Positions 8,320-18,341 of a stretch of 64,000 nucleotides of DNA are shown here, in pieces. The DNA is taken from positions 1-64,000 of the forward strand of contig NZ_QOVF01000006.1 of NCBI RefSeq assembly GCF_008365385.1, read 5' to 3'. A program made the translations under genes and the position numbers. This stretch comes from Halopseudomonas laoshanensis. Lineage in GTDB: Bacteria; Pseudomonadota; Gammaproteobacteria; Pseudomonadales; Pseudomonadaceae. Each line of letters begins with the position of its first letter. Position 1 is the first letter of the stretch. The notes beneath the pieces were generated by a model, which worked only from the letters and a program-made list of their open reading frames with translations, was not told where the DNA came from and searched no databases.

Positions 8320-11193
8320 TTACTCGCTGCCCAGTTCCAGCTTGGTGAATACCTGTTCGCCTTCGGCTTCCGCCTGGGTGCCGACGTCGAGCAGATAGAC
8401 GCGTGAAGCCTCGAGATTGGCGTTATCTACCAGATAGGCCTTGATGGCGTCATTCCGCTGTTGAGCCAATCTGCGCAGGATGGCGGTGTTCTGCCCCCAT
8501 TGCGATGTGATGGCCTGACGCAGATTGCTTTCGCGCTCCTCGGCTGGCAAGGCCTGCCAGTCTGCGGGAATGTCCTGCTTGAGTCTGGTCTGGTAGATGT
8601 TTTCGAGCATCTCGCGTTTGTCTTCTTCGGCCACAGTGAGTTGGCTGGCGTCTTCGGGTACTTCCTCGCCGCGTTCCTGCAGCTGCCGCAACTTGCGTTG
8701 CTGGAATTCCCGTTCCAGGCGCTGTTCGCCTATCAGTGGGCCATCTTTCGCTGGGGCGCTCATGCCTTCGACTTCGAGTAACAGGCCGGGGCGATCACGC
8801 AACGCCGTGGCTAGCGTGTCCAACGCCTGCTTTGCCTGTTCATCCAGTTCTGCGCTGCCGGGCTGGAAACCGATCTGGCTGAGATCGGCGTCGTTGCTGC
8901 CGCTGACCAGGTTGGCGAGCATCTTGAAAGGTGCTTGCACGGCACGTTGCATCAGGTTGCCCAGGGTCTGCCAGATGATCGGCATGACGCTGAATTCAGG
9001 GTTGTTCAGGTCGCCACTGATGGGCAGTTCAATATCGATATTGCCACGCGAGTCCTTGAGCAGTGCGACAGCCAGGCGCACCGGCAAATCAACGGCATCG
9101 GGGCTATCGACGCGCTCACCCAACTGCAGATCCTCAAGCAGCACCTTGTTCTCGGCACTGAGCTGGCCTTGTTCTATACGGTAATGCAGGTCGAGATTCA
9201 GGCGGCCTTTGCGGATGCGGTAGCCGGCGAACTTGCTGGAGTAGGGCGTCAGCGTGGTGAGCTCGACATTGCGAAAGCGGGTGGTGATATCCAGGCTGTT
9301 CAGCGGATCAAACGGGGTGACACTGCCCTTGATGGTGACGGGCGCGTAGCGGTCCACATTGCCGGTAATATCGACCTCTGCTGGCTGATCGCTCTGGTTG
9401 TCCAGTGTGCCAATCTGGCCATTCAGTTGGGCGATGGCCGTGCCGAAAGGAGGTCTGAGGCTGAAGTCGGCAAAGTTGGCTGAGCCGTCTTCAATCCTGA
9501 CGCTGCCGATCCGAATGGCCAGCGGTTCGCGATCCGCCCCCTCGGCGTCTTCCGCCTTTGCTGAGGCCGGGTCTGGTTGGGCGATGATCAGTTCATCGAT
9601 GTTGGTACTTAGGTCCTGGTTGATGATAAAGCGCCCGTAAGGCTGTACGAGGGCCGCGCGCTCAATTGCCAGTGCGTTATCCTGAAAGGCTATACCGTCG
9701 AGCTGCAGGGCTTCCCACTTAAGCAGATCGCGATTGCGGACCGTGTCGAGGATATGCAACTGGTCAACTTTCGCCGTGCCGTTGATGCCAAGATTCAGCG
9801 GCTCACCGGCGTCGATGGCGACATCCAGAGTGCTGTCCAGGCGGCCGCTGCGCAGCTCCATGCGCACAAACGGCGCCAGATAGGCCTGGGCCAGGCGCAA
9901 GTCGAGACTTTGTGTAGTGACTTTCAAGTCGGCGGAAAGGGGGCTGATCTGCGCTTGGCCCTCGGCGGTCAGTTGGCCGCGCTCGCCTACGCCAGTGCTG
10001 AGTATCAGACTGAATGGCGTGTTGCCTAAACTATCGAATTCGGCAATTTCCAGCTCCAGCGGGCTGAGTAACAGTGTTACGTCTTCGTCGGGCTGACGAT
10101 CAGTCAGATGCAGCTGATTCTGACTGAGCTGCGCCTGGTTCAGCAATACACGCCAGGGCTCGCTAGCGGGATCCTCAGGCTGCTCCGAGGTAGCAAATAC
10201 TCTCAGCCAATTCAGTTCGCCTTCTTCGCTGCGTTCTATCCAGGCTTGCACGGCGGAGCTTGCCAGTTTACCAATGCGTACCTGGCGGGCTGCCAGATCC
10301 ACCTGCGTATCACTGACCGTTATTTGCTCCAGTTGCAGCAGGGGCTGCTGATCAAGATCCTGAATCGCCAGTTCGCGAAGGTCGATCTGGGTATTCTCCA
10401 GAGTCAGTTCAAGAGCGGCGGACATGTCCAGGTGATAGTCACTGCTAAAGCCCATATTGCCCTGGCTCAATACCAGCGGCAGTTGTTCGCGTACGTAGGG
10501 CCAGAAAGTGCCTAATTGCGCATCGCTGATGCTTAGCTGTCCTGTTGAGCTCAGCGGGCTTATGCTTAAAGTGCCTTGCCAGTCCAGCTTCGCACCGTCC
10601 GGGCCGCTGGCGGCCAGGGTCATGTTGGCATCGTCCTGGGTCACCGTGCTTAGATTGCGCAACTCCAGATTGATAGCATCGTAGGCAAAGGTGACCTGGT
10701 CTGTCGGCCGTTGATCCTCGAAGTACAGACTGTTCTGGATCAGGGCCAGGTGCTCGATGCGAACGGGGAAGGGTTCGCTGGCAGCGCTTTCTTCTTGCGC
10801 TTGCTCCTGGCTGTCGGCGGGATCAATCAACTGGGCCAGATTCAGAGTGCCTTGCTCGTCGAAGAGTATCTGCACGTGGGCCCGCTCGAGCTTTAGCTCG
10901 GCCAGGTGCACTGCACCGCTCCAGAGCGACTTCCATTCCAGGTTGGCATATAGCCGCCGCCAGGCCAGGTCCGGTTGCTCCTTCGCGCCGACGACCAGTT
11001 TGCCGGCTTCCAGTTCCAGCGTAAAAGGATTGAATTCAAGCTGCTCAAGCTGGGCGGGTACGGTTAAGCGCTTTTCCAGTTGCTGATTGATCAGATGTAA
11101 TGCAACACCTGGCAGCAAGAGAAAACCCAATAATGTATAAACAAACAGGCCGACCAAGAGCGATACGGCAACCATTTTCGTTCGTTTTGGCAT
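8320..11193 (-). CDS. DUF748 / AsmA-like envelope protein
   Basis: A 957-residue protein with an N-terminal membrane anchor (about residues 7-29) followed by a long, repetitive beta-rich region of the AsmA/TamB superfamily kind (DUF748). The region has many alternating LxLxxLxI strands and probably lies in the periplasm. The C-terminal portion after about residue 745 (IGFQPGSAELDEQAKQAL ... IKAYLVD) resembles an OmpA-like peptidoglycan-associated fold interrupted by a roughly 90-residue helical, charged insertion. Members of this superfamily are linked to lipid transport or outer-membrane maintenance; the role of this protein is unknown. It is monocistronic between tRNA-Met and ychF. Confidence 0.85.
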   Translation of the reverse strand: MPKRTKMVAVSLLVGLFVYTLLGFLLLPGVALHLINQQLEKRLTVPAQLEQLEFNPFTLELEAGKLVVGAKEQPDLAWRRLYANLEWKSLWSGAVHLAELKLERAHVQILFDEQGTLNLAQLIDPADSQEQAQEESAASEPFPVRIEHLALIQNSLYFEDQRPTDQVTFAYDAINLELRNLSTVTQDDANMTLAASGPDGAKLDWQGTLSISPLSSTGQLSISDAQLGTFWPYVREQLPLVLSQGNMGFSSDYHLDMSAALELTLENTQIDLRELAIQDLDQQPLLQLEQITVSDTQVDLAARQVRIGKLASSAVQAWIERSEEGELNWLRVFATSEQPEDPASEPWRVLLNQAQLSQNQLHLTDRQPDEDVTLLLSPLELEIAEFDSLGNTPFSLILSTGVGERGQLTAEGQAQISPLSADLKVTTQSLDLRLAQAYLAPFVRMELRSGRLDSTLDVAIDAGEPLNLGINGTAKVDQLHILDTVRNRDLLKWEALQLDGIAFQDNALAIERAALVQPYGRFIINQDLSTNIDELIIAQPDPASAKAEDAEGADREPLAIRIGSVRIEDGSANFADFSLRPPFGTAIAQLNGQIGTLDNQSDQPAEVDITGNVDRYAPVTIKGSVTPFDPLNSLDITTRFRNVELTTLTPYSSKFAGYRIRKGRLNLDLHYRIEQGQLSAENKVLLEDLQLGERVDSPDAVDLPVRLAVALLKDSRGNIDIELPISGDLNNPEFSVMPIIWQTLGNLMQRAVQAPFKMLANLVSGSNDADLSQIGFQPGSAELDEQAKQALDTLATALRDRPGLLLEVEGMSAPAKDGPLIGEQRLEREFQQRKLRQLQERGEEVPEDASQLTVAEEDKREMLENIYQTRLKQDIPADWQALPAEERESNLRQAITSQWGQNTAILRRLAQQRNDAIKAYLVDNANLEASRVYLLDVGTQAEAEGEQVFTKLELGSE

Positions 11194-11270
11194 GGAGTGC
11201 TGACAACCTCTAAGCGCAAATGTAGGCGAAGTATGGCACGGGTGGCGCGGGGCTGTGGTTTTTTGCGGGC

Positions 11271-11299
11271 AAAAAAATCCCCCGCGGCGGGGCGGGGGT
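11271..11299 (-). terminator. Terminator of ychF
   Basis: On the minus strand CCCCCGC (complement of 11292-11298) pairs with GCGGGGG (complement of 11279-11285) and is followed by a T run (complement of the A tract 11271-11277). It lies about 22 bases after the ychF stop. Confidence 0.88.
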
Positions 11300-11320
11300 T
11301 GGGTGTTGCAAGGCTCTAGC

Positions 11321-12421
11321 TCAGACGTTGAAGCGGAAGTGCATCACGTCGCCGTCCTTGACGATGTACTCTTTTCCTTCCAGGCGCCACTTGCCCGCTT
11401 CCTTGGCACCGGCTTCACCGTTGTACTTGATGAAGTCGTCATAGGCGATAACTTCAGCGCGGATGAAACCCTTTTCGAAGTCGGTGTGGATCGCGGCCGC
11501 TGACTGGGGTGCGGTCGCACCAACCTTGACCGTCCAGGCGCGCACTTCCTTTACCCCAGCGGTAAAATAGGTCTGCAGGTCGAGCAACTGATAGCCTGCA
11601 CGGATTACGCGGTTCAGGCCAGGCTCTTCCAGGCCCAGGGATTCAAGGAACATGTCTTTTTCCTCGCCGTCGTCCAGCTCGGCGATCTCCGCTTCGATCT
11701 TGTTGCACACGGGCACCACAATCGCGCCTTCTTCGGCGGCAATGGCGTTGACCACATCCAGGTGCGGATTATTCTCGAACCCATCTTCAGATACGTTGGC
11801 GATATACATCACCGGCTTGCTGGTCAGCAGGTGGAAACTCTTGATCAGTTGCTTGTCTTCCGCGCCCAGGTCCTTGATCAGCGAGCGCGCAGGTTTGCCT
11901 TCGCTGAAGTGCGGAATGAGTTTTTCCAGCAGGGCTTTCTGCGCTACGGCTTCCTTGTCACCGCCCTTGGCATTGCGGGCGACTTTGTAGAGCTGCTTTT
12001 CGCAGCTGTCCAGGTCAGCAAAGATCAGTTCCAGATCGATAATTTCGATGTCGCGCTTGGGGTCAACACTGTTGGAAACGTGAATCACGTTGTCGTCTTC
12101 AAAGCAGCGCACAACGTGGGCAATGGCATCGGTTTCGCGGATGTTGGCCAGGAACTTGTTGCCCAGACCCTCGCCCTTGGAGGCGCCCGCTACCAGGCCG
12201 GCGATATCGACGAACTCCATGGTAGTCGGTAGCACTTTCTGTGGCTTGACGATGGCCGCCAGGGCGTCCAGGCGCGGGTCGGGCATGGGCACTATGCCGC
12301 TGTTTGGCTCAATGGTGCAGAAAGGAAAGTTTTCCGCCGCGATGCCGGATTTGGTCAACGCATTGAACAGGGTGGATTTGCCAACATTAGGCAGACCGAC
12401 GATACCGCAATTGAATCCCAT
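11321..12421 (-). CDS. ychF: Redox-regulated ATPase/GTPase YchF (Obg-like)
   Basis: A 366-residue P-loop protein. The Walker A motif GLPNVGKS is at residues 9-16. The G4 position has the NKIE (NxxE) form that gives YchF its ATP preference. The C-terminal TGS domain ends in [12 protein letters not shown]. The start at 12421 has AGAGGA upstream; an in-frame upstream start at 12511 would add 30 residues overlapping pth and is not conserved. YchF binds ribosomes and down-regulates oxidative stress responses in E. coli. It is the last gene of the (-) rplY-pth-ychF group. Confidence 0.96.
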   Translation of the reverse strand: MGFNCGIVGLPNVGKSTLFNALTKSGIAAENFPFCTIEPNSGIVPMPDPRLDALAAIVKPQKVLPTTMEFVDIAGLVAGASKGEGLGNKFLANIRETDAIAHVVRCFEDDNVIHVSNSVDPKRDIEIIDLELIFADLDSCEKQLYKVARNAKGGDKEAVAQKALLEKLIPHFSEGKPARSLIKDLGAEDKQLIKSFHLLTSKPVMYIANVSEDGFENNPHLDVVNAIAAEEGAIVVPVCNKIEAEIAELDDGEEKDMFLESLGLEEPGLNRVIRAGYQLLDLQTYFTAGVKEVRAWTVKVGATAPQSAAAIHTDFEKGFIRAEVIAYDDFIKYNGEAGAKEAGKWRLEGKEYIVKDGDVMHFRFNV

Positions 12422-12458
12422 ACTGGTGTCCTCTGCCGCACGGCGGCGAATAATGTAA

Positions 12459-13046
12459 TCAGGCTTTGAAACTGTGCAGGCGCTGCATGACCTTGGGCCA
12501 GTCGCCATCAATCATGCCTGGAAGTTCGCGGATGGCTTCATCGACGCAGGCTTCCAGGGCTTCCTGTTCGGCTTTGGGCGCGCGGCCCAGTACAAAGCCG
12601 GTCACCTGCGAGCTGTGGCCGGGATGACCGATGCCGAGTCGCAAGCGATAGAAGGTATTCTGATTGCCCATGCGGGCAAGTATGTCTTTCAAACCGTTGT
12701 GCCCACCGGTCCCGCCGCCTTGCTTGCACTTGACCACGCCGGGTGGCAGGTCCAGTTCGTCATGGGCGACCAGTATCTCTTCGGGGGTAATACGGTAGAA
12801 CCCAGCCAGTGCGGCAACGGCCTGACCACTGCGGTTCATGAAGGTGGTGGGAATGAGAAGGCGTACATCCTGGCCTTGCAGGCTCAGGCGACCAGTCAGC
12901 CCGTAGAACTTGCTTTCCATACGCAGGGCGACGTCATGCTTGTCTGCCAGGCGCTCAATAAAAAGGGCGCCAGCGTTGTGACGGGTCAGTTCATATTCAG
13001 GTCCAGGATTTCCCAGGCCGACGATCAACTTGATTCCCTGTGTCAC
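12459..13046 (-). CDS. pth: Peptidyl-tRNA hydrolase
   Basis: A 195-residue enzyme that releases tRNA from stalled peptidyl-tRNA. The active-site region [14 protein letters not shown] (His23), HDELDLPPG with its conserved Asp, and [13 protein letters not shown] are all present. The start is a GTG at 13046. It is placed between rplY and ychF on the minus strand, the usual gammaproteobacterial order. Confidence 0.96.
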   Translation of the reverse strand: MTQGIKLIVGLGNPGPEYELTRHNAGALFIERLADKHDVALRMESKFYGLTGRLSLQGQDVRLLIPTTFMNRSGQAVAALAGFYRITPEEILVAHDELDLPPGVVKCKQGGGTGGHNGLKDILARMGNQNTFYRLRLGIGHPGHSSQVTGFVLGRAPKAEQEALEACVDEAIRELPGMIDGDWPKVMQRLHSFKA

Positions 13047-13081
13047 AACGAGGCGCCCCTCTTGGGTTTCAGCTGGATGAA

Positions 13082-13729
13082 TTACTCCGCTGATTCCTCA
13101 CCATCGGCCTTCGGTTCGCTTTCCGCGGTGTCTTCTTCATCAGACACAACACGTGGAGCGTGAACGTTGGCTACGGGCAAATCGTGATCTGCGCCTTGAG
13201 CCAGAGCAACAATGCTCACGCCCTTTGGCAGTTTAAGATCAGTCAGGTGAACGATGCCGCCCAGCTCGATCTCGGCCATGTCCACTTCAATGAACTCGGG
13301 CAGATCTTTCGGCAGGCAGGTTACTTCCACATCAGTCATGGTGTGGGAGATGATGCCGCCGCCTTGCTTGACGCCAACGCAAGTTGCTTCGTTGATGAAG
13401 TGCAGGGGTACGTGCACGGTCACTTCGTGGCCGGCAACAACGCGCAGCAGGTCAGCATGCATCACGTGGCCTTTGGCCGGGTGACGCTGCAGAGCCTTGA
13501 TCAGCACGTCCTGCTTTTTGCCATCAACGTTCAACTTGATGACGTGTGAAAAGAAGGCTTCGTTTTCAAGCGCTTTCTTCAGTTCACGGGCTTCCAGTGA
13601 AACGCTCTGGGGAGCCTTTTCGCCACCGTATACAATGGCAGGTACCATATCGGCGTTACGACGCAGGCGGCGGCTCGCACCTTTCCCCAGATCATCACGC
13701 GCTATCGCTTTAAGAGTGAAGTCGACCAT
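13082..13729 (-). CDS. rplY: 50S ribosomal protein L25 (general stress protein Ctc type)
   Basis: A 215-residue, two-domain L25 (TL5/CTC type). The N-terminal 5S-rRNA-binding domain is at about residues 1-95 ([22 protein letters not shown]). The C-terminal beta domain is at about 100-190, and the tail is acidic. It is longer than the 94-residue E. coli L25 but normal for pseudomonads. The start at 13729 has GGAG 7 bases upstream; a start at 13759 would add 10 unconserved residues. It probably forms one transcript with prs, pth and ychF. Confidence 0.96.
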   Translation of the reverse strand: MVDFTLKAIARDDLGKGASRRLRRNADMVPAIVYGGEKAPQSVSLEARELKKALENEAFFSHVIKLNVDGKKQDVLIKALQRHPAKGHVMHADLLRVVAGHEVTVHVPLHFINEATCVGVKQGGGIISHTMTDVEVTCLPKDLPEFIEVDMAEIELGGIVHLTDLKLPKGVSIVALAQGADHDLPVANVHAPRVVSDEEDTAESEPKADGEESAE

Positions 13730-13833
13730 AGTTAGTCTCCTTGCTGAACATCCGGGCACTTGCGACCAGCGCGTCGGATGATTGATATAAACCCGGCTGT
13801 CATCAGCCAGGCTGCTTACCCAGCGCCCTGTTC

Positions 13834-14775
13834 CTAGCGGAACATGGCGCTGATGGATTCTTCATTACTGATGCGGCGCATCGCCTCGGCGATGATCGGC
13901 GCCATATCCAGCTGGCGGATACGATCACAGGCGGCGCTCGGGCCGGTCAGTGGGATGGTGTTGGTCACCACCAGCTCGTCGAGCACCGAATTGGTAATAT
14001 TATCGATCGCCTTGCCGGACAACACCGCGTGAGTCGCGTAGGCGAAGACCTTTGCGGCGCCATGTTCTTTAAGCGCCTTGGCCGCATGGCATAAGGTGCC
14101 GGCGGTATCGACCATGTCGTCAATCAGGATGCAATTGCGACCTTCGACATCCCCGATGATGTGCATGACTTCCGACTGGTTGGCCTTGGGTCGACGTTTG
14201 TCGATAATCGCCAGGTCGACACCGATCTGCTTGGCCACGGCGCGGGCGCGAACTACGCCACCAATATCCGGAGACACGATCATCAGGTTGTCGTGACGCT
14301 GGCTGACCAGATCGTCGACCAGTACCGGCGAGCCGTAGATGTTATCCACCGGTATGTCGAAAAAGCCCTGGATCTGATCGGCGTGCAGGTCGACAGTCAG
14401 TACCCGGTCAACACCAACGGTGCCGAGCATGTCGGCGACCACTTTAGCGCTGATGGCCACACGCGCCGAACGCGGACGGCGGTCCTGACGGGCATAACCA
14501 AAGTAGGGCATGACGGCGGTGATGCGTGACGCTGAGGAGCGGCGCAGGGCATCGGCCATGATCACCAGTTCCATCAGGTTGTCGTTAGTTGGTGCGCAGG
14601 TGGGCTGGATGATGAAGACATCCTTGCCACGGACGTTCTCGTTTAACTCGACAGTGACTTCGCCGTCGCTGAAACGGCCAACCGAGGCGTCGCCCAGGGG
14701 AATGTGCAATTGACGCACGACGCGTCGTGCCAGATCGGGGTTGGCGTTCCCCGCAAAAACCATCATCTTGGACAC
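13834..14775 (-). CDS. prs: Ribose-phosphate pyrophosphokinase
   Basis: A 313-residue PRPP synthetase supplying purine, pyrimidine, His and Trp synthesis. The ATP loop ([15 protein letters not shown]), the metal-binding segment [15 protein letters not shown], and the PRPP-binding loop [12 protein letters not shown] are visible. Length and motifs match class I enzymes. It lies between tRNA-Gln and rplY, the conserved ispE-tRNA-prs-rplY order of gammaproteobacteria. Confidence 0.97.
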   Translation of the reverse strand: MSKMMVFAGNANPDLARRVVRQLHIPLGDASVGRFSDGEVTVELNENVRGKDVFIIQPTCAPTNDNLMELVIMADALRRSSASRITAVMPYFGYARQDRRPRSARVAISAKVVADMLGTVGVDRVLTVDLHADQIQGFFDIPVDNIYGSPVLVDDLVSQRHDNLMIVSPDIGGVVRARAVAKQIGVDLAIIDKRRPKANQSEVMHIIGDVEGRNCILIDDMVDTAGTLCHAAKALKEHGAAKVFAYATHAVLSGKAIDNITNSVLDELVVTNTIPLTGPSAACDRIRQLDMAPIIAEAMRRISNEESISAMFR

Positions 14776-14886
14776 GCTGCATTACCTTTTTTGGGTAGTG
14801 GTCAGTGCGATGAACCCGCAGCACGGCCATGCAAAAGCATTGGACCCGAAGCGGATTCAAAATGTAGTGGTTGCTGCCGGAGAAAA

Positions 14887-14961
14887 TGGCAGGGGCGGCT
14901 GGATTCGAACCAACGCATGGCGGGATCAAAACCCGCTGCCTTACCGCTTGGCTACGCCCCT
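14887..14961 (-). tRNA. tRNA-Gln (TTG)
   Basis: A 75-nt cloverleaf on the minus strand with encoded CCA. It begins AGGGGCGTAGCCAAGCGG. The anticodon arm GCGGGTTTTGATCCCGC gives anticodon TTG, and the T arm GGTTCGAATCC is present. It sits between ispE and prs, the position conserved in pseudomonads. Confidence 0.95.
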
Positions 14962-14992
14962 GTAACTGTCCGGATGCACGGCTGCATCCTTA

Positions 14993-15844
14993 TTACGCGT
15001 CTTTGTTGAGCATTTGGTGTAACGGTGATCTGTTACATCCGTGTGCGACAAAGCTTTGTAGAGTGGCTGGCAACCGGGCGCGAACTTTATCAGCTTCGCG
15101 TTCGTTTGGGAAGGCCCCAAACACACAACTGCCAGTTCCGGTCATCTTAGCCTCACAATAATTGTTTAGCAAGATCAAAGCGTTACGTATTGCTGGATAA
15201 CGCTCTTCCGCGACCGGCAGGCAATCATTACGACCACCTTGTTCTCGGAAGGCCGCTAATGTAATGGCCTGGGTATCACGCGTCAACCTCTGATCGGAAA
15301 ATATCTCTGCGGTACTGACATGGCAGTCAGGTACCAGCACCAGATACCAGGGCTCATCCAGCTCTACGGGAGTCAGCTGTTCGCCGACGCCTTCGGCCCA
15401 GGCGGCCTGGCCAAGCACGAACACCGGCACGTCAGCGCCCAGCTGCAGCCCTAGTGCAGCAAGCTCTGCGCCGTTCAGGCCGGTCTGCCATAGATGATTG
15501 AGGCCAACCAGTGTGGTCGCCGCATCGGAGCTGCCACCACCGAGTCCGCCGCCCATGGGCAAGCGTTTATGCAGAGTGATGTCGGCACCCAGTCTGGTGT
15601 TGGTATGTTGCTGCAGCAGACGGGCAGCGCGGGTAACAAGATTGTCGTTCATGCTCACGCCGGGCAGATCGGCGCGCAGCAGCACCTGCCCGTCTTCGCG
15701 AACTCTGAAATCCAGCGTATCGGCGATGTCCAGAAACTGAAACAGGGTCTGCAGCGTATGGTAACCGTCCGCACGCCGCCCGGTGACGTGCAGGAACAGG
15801 TTGAGCTTGGCGGGGGCCGGCAGACTCAGAGAAGCAGGGTTCAT
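14993..15844 (-). CDS. ispE: 4-diphosphocytidyl-2-C-methyl-D-erythritol kinase
   Basis: A 283-residue GHMP kinase of the MEP isoprenoid pathway. Substrate-binding [21 protein letters not shown] is near residues 9-29. The ATP-binding glycine loop [16 protein letters not shown] is near 95-110. A third GHMP motif, [11 protein letters not shown], lies near the C-terminus. The start overlaps the lolB stop (ATGA), indicating translational coupling. Confidence 0.96.
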   Translation of the reverse strand: MNPASLSLPAPAKLNLFLHVTGRRADGYHTLQTLFQFLDIADTLDFRVREDGQVLLRADLPGVSMNDNLVTRAARLLQQHTNTRLGADITLHKRLPMGGGLGGGSSDAATTLVGLNHLWQTGLNGAELAALGLQLGADVPVFVLGQAAWAEGVGEQLTPVELDEPWYLVLVPDCHVSTAEIFSDQRLTRDTQAITLAAFREQGGRNDCLPVAEERYPAIRNALILLNNYCEAKMTGTGSCVFGAFPNEREADKVRARLPATLQSFVAHGCNRSPLHQMLNKDA

Positions 15845-16458
15845 GGCAGTGCGCGGGGCTCCCAGTGGGTGACGACCAGTGTCAGCAGCACATCGTGCCC
15901 AGACAATTGCATGCGCTGGGGTAATTGCATCTCGCCGACAGTCTGGTAGCGGCTATATTCAATGGTCCAGCCGGCCTGGTTCAGTCGCGCCAGGCGGCTG
16001 TCGGTATCCAGTTGCAGGCGGCTGGGGCTGTCCGGCGCCGGCAGACCGCGCACCCACCAGAGCAGATGCTCAACCGGCAATCGCCAGCCGATCTGCTGCT
16101 CAAGCAACTCTTCTGCAGAAGCGGCGCGCATGGTCGGCTGCCCGGCGATATCCAGCACGATACCGTCGTTGTTGCCTTGTAATTGGGTTGCTCCGCGCCC
16201 TAAAGGCCCGGCCAGACGGATGTCATAGCTGTCCCGCTGTTGTTCCCAATACAGCGTGCCGCTGCCCGACTCCTGGGGCGAGCGCACGCCTATCTTGCCC
16301 TGAATCAACCAGGCCTGGAGTGGTTCAACACTTTGCCGATGGACTTTCCAGGCCAGAGTATCGCCGCCCAGTTCAAGGGTTTCGCGCTGGTGCAGGTTGC
16401 TACAGGCGGCCAGGGTAGTGATCAGTATCAGTAATGACAGATTGCGAAACAGGCGCAT
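15841..16458 (-). CDS. lolB: Outer-membrane lipoprotein insertion protein LolB
   Basis: A 205-residue lipoprotein. A hydrophobic signal peptide ends in the lipobox LAAC (Cys19). The mature part matches LolB ([12 protein letters not shown] and a GTLYW strand pair), which receives lipoproteins from LolA and inserts them into the outer membrane. It is four bases downstream of the TPR lipoprotein gene and coupled to ispE. Confidence 0.94.
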   Translation of the reverse strand: MRLFRNLSLLILITTLAACSNLHQRETLELGGDTLAWKVHRQSVEPLQAWLIQGKIGVRSPQESGSGTLYWEQQRDSYDIRLAGPLGRGATQLQGNNDGIVLDIAGQPTMRAASAEELLEQQIGWRLPVEHLLWWVRGLPAPDSPSRLQLDTDSRLARLNQAGWTIEYSRYQTVGEMQLPQRMQLSGHDVLLTLVVTHWEPRALP

Positions 16459-16462
16459 GGGT

Positions 16463-18208
16463 TCAGTTGCTTTCCAGACGTTGGCGGATGGACGGGATCA
16501 GATCGTTCTCTGGGTCGGTCTTCAGCGCTTCGTCCCAGATCTTTCGGGCCTCCCGTTGTTTGCCCTGGGCCCAGAGTACCTCTCCCAAATGCGCAGCGAC
16601 TTCTGCATCGGGGTAGGCAGTATAGGCTTTACGCAAATAGCTCTCGGCTAGCTCGAGATTGCCCAGGCGATAATGGACCCAGCCCAGGCTGTCGGTAATG
16701 GCCGGATCATCCGGGTTGAGGCGCGCTGCCTGTTCAATCATTTGCAATGCTTCATCGAGCCGCTCGTTGCGGTCGGCCAGCGTATAACCCAGTGCGTTCA
16801 ACGCCATGGCATTGTCCGGCTCGCGTTCGATGATCGTACGCAGATCCACCTCTAGCTGGTCGGGCTGGCCCAGTTTCTCTGCGAGCATGGCACGGGTGTA
16901 CAGCAGACTGCTGTCGAACTCATATTGCTGCAGCGCCTGGTTCACGCGCTGCATGGCCAGGGCTGGCTCGCTGGGGGCAAGCGCTTCAATTTCGATCAGA
17001 TAAAGCTGTAGCGCCAGATCCGGGCGGGCTGCTCGATCGGCTTCCAGAGTTTTACCCAGTTCCTCGGTGCGGCCTTGTTCGGTCAGCAACTGGCTGATGC
17101 GCAAGCGCGAGGTGAGAAACTCACTTTCACCCTGGACCCCTTGCCATGCCCGCAGGGCGTCGTCTGGGCGGTCGAGTCCCTGGTAGGCAATGCCCAGGTG
17201 ATACCGCGCGGTAGCATTTTCCGGGTCAATTTCCAGCAGGCGCTCAAAGTGCTGAGCTGCGGCTTCGAATTGCTCGCCTTCCAGATTGATCAGCGCGAGC
17301 GACAGCAACAGGTCCAGATCATCGGGGTTGTGCTGGGTGAGTAGGGTGAACTGCGCTCCGGCGGCATCCAGTTCGCCTTCGGACACCAGCAGGCGAGCCA
17401 GCAGCAATCGCATGCGGCTGTCATCAGGACTCTGCCTCAAGCCTTCCTGCAACAGGCTGATGGCGTCATCGCTTTTGCCCTCGGCAGCCAGCAGGCGACT
17501 ATGCAGCATCAGCGCCGGCGGCGCAGACGCTGCTTCAGGATTAGCCTCGAGCAATGCCAGCGCCTCATCTTCGCGCTCGTCCTGCTGCAGCAACAGGGCA
17601 TTGGCAAAAATCAGCTGGGCGTTCTCGGGGTTTTCTGCGACCAGACGCTCGACGCTATGCAGCAATGCCTTGTGCGTCTCGCCGTCACTCTGAGCGGCGG
17701 CCAGTGCCAGAAAGTCGAAATGCGTTTCGCCCTGCATGGCCAGCACCTTCTGCATCGCCTGCATGGCTTCTTCGTGCTGGCCGGCGCGGGCCAGGTGCAA
17801 GGCTGCCGAGCGGAAGGCGTCGGCATTCTGCGGGTCTACTTCAGTCCAGAGTATCGCCATATCCAGCGCTGGGCGTTGGGCGCCGAGAAACTCGGCCACG
17901 CGCATCGCGCGCTCGACCACGCCTGGATCACGGGTTTGCTCGGCTTGTAACAGGTAGTTACCTAAGGCCACGTCATATCGATTACGCTGCCCGGCAATTT
18001 CCGCCGTCAGCAGGTCATACAGCGTATCCTTGCGGAAGTTGCCATAGACTACTGACGCTTCAGGTGCCTCGACCTCTTCAGCCTGAGTCGCCGGTGCAGG
18101 CTCAGGTGCTGTCGGGCTGGTGCTTGTGGCAGCGCAGCCGGTCAGAATCAGGCCCAGGCCGAGGCTCAGCAACGGGCGTTGGAAGACTGCCTTGATGGGA
18201 TGGCTCAT
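16463..18208 (-). CDS. Tetratricopeptide-repeat lipoprotein
   Basis: A 581-residue protein. The signal peptide ends in the lipobox LTGC (Cys25), followed by a Pro/Glu-rich linker and then a long array of TPR helices (for example ALNALGYTLADRNERLDEAL and DSLGWVHYRLGNLELAESYL near the C-terminus). The start at 18208 (MSHPIK) is chosen because it places the signal peptide correctly; the longer frame from 18367 would run into hemA. Outer-membrane attachment is expected and the partner proteins are unknown. It occupies the position of PA4667-type proteins upstream of lolB. Confidence 0.9.
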   Translation of the reverse strand: MSHPIKAVFQRPLLSLGLGLILTGCAATSTSPTAPEPAPATQAEEVEAPEASVVYGNFRKDTLYDLLTAEIAGQRNRYDVALGNYLLQAEQTRDPGVVERAMRVAEFLGAQRPALDMAILWTEVDPQNADAFRSAALHLARAGQHEEAMQAMQKVLAMQGETHFDFLALAAAQSDGETHKALLHSVERLVAENPENAQLIFANALLLQQDEREDEALALLEANPEAASAPPALMLHSRLLAAEGKSDDAISLLQEGLRQSPDDSRMRLLLARLLVSEGELDAAGAQFTLLTQHNPDDLDLLLSLALINLEGEQFEAAAQHFERLLEIDPENATARYHLGIAYQGLDRPDDALRAWQGVQGESEFLTSRLRISQLLTEQGRTEELGKTLEADRAARPDLALQLYLIEIEALAPSEPALAMQRVNQALQQYEFDSSLLYTRAMLAEKLGQPDQLEVDLRTIIEREPDNAMALNALGYTLADRNERLDEALQMIEQAARLNPDDPAITDSLGWVHYRLGNLELAESYLRKAYTAYPDAEVAAHLGEVLWAQGKQREARKIWDEALKTDPENDLIPSIRQRLESN

Positions 18209-18282
18209 GCGTACTCTGGAGTTGTTCGGCGGAGACTTCATCATGACACAGGATCTATTGCAAACCCACTGGGTCAAGGGAA

Positions 18283-18311
18283 TTGATCGCCACCGGTATA
18301 CATAGGACAAT
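18283..18311 (+). promoter_or_regulatory. Possible sigma-70 promoter of hemA
   Basis: TTGATC at 18283-18288 and GACAAT at 18306-18311 with 17-bp spacing, about 30 bases before the hemA ATG. Both hexamers match 4 of 6 consensus bases. It lies in the divergent space shared with the TPR lipoprotein gene. Confidence 0.3.
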
Positions 18312-18341
18312 TGCACGTTATGTTGGCATAAACGGGACACC

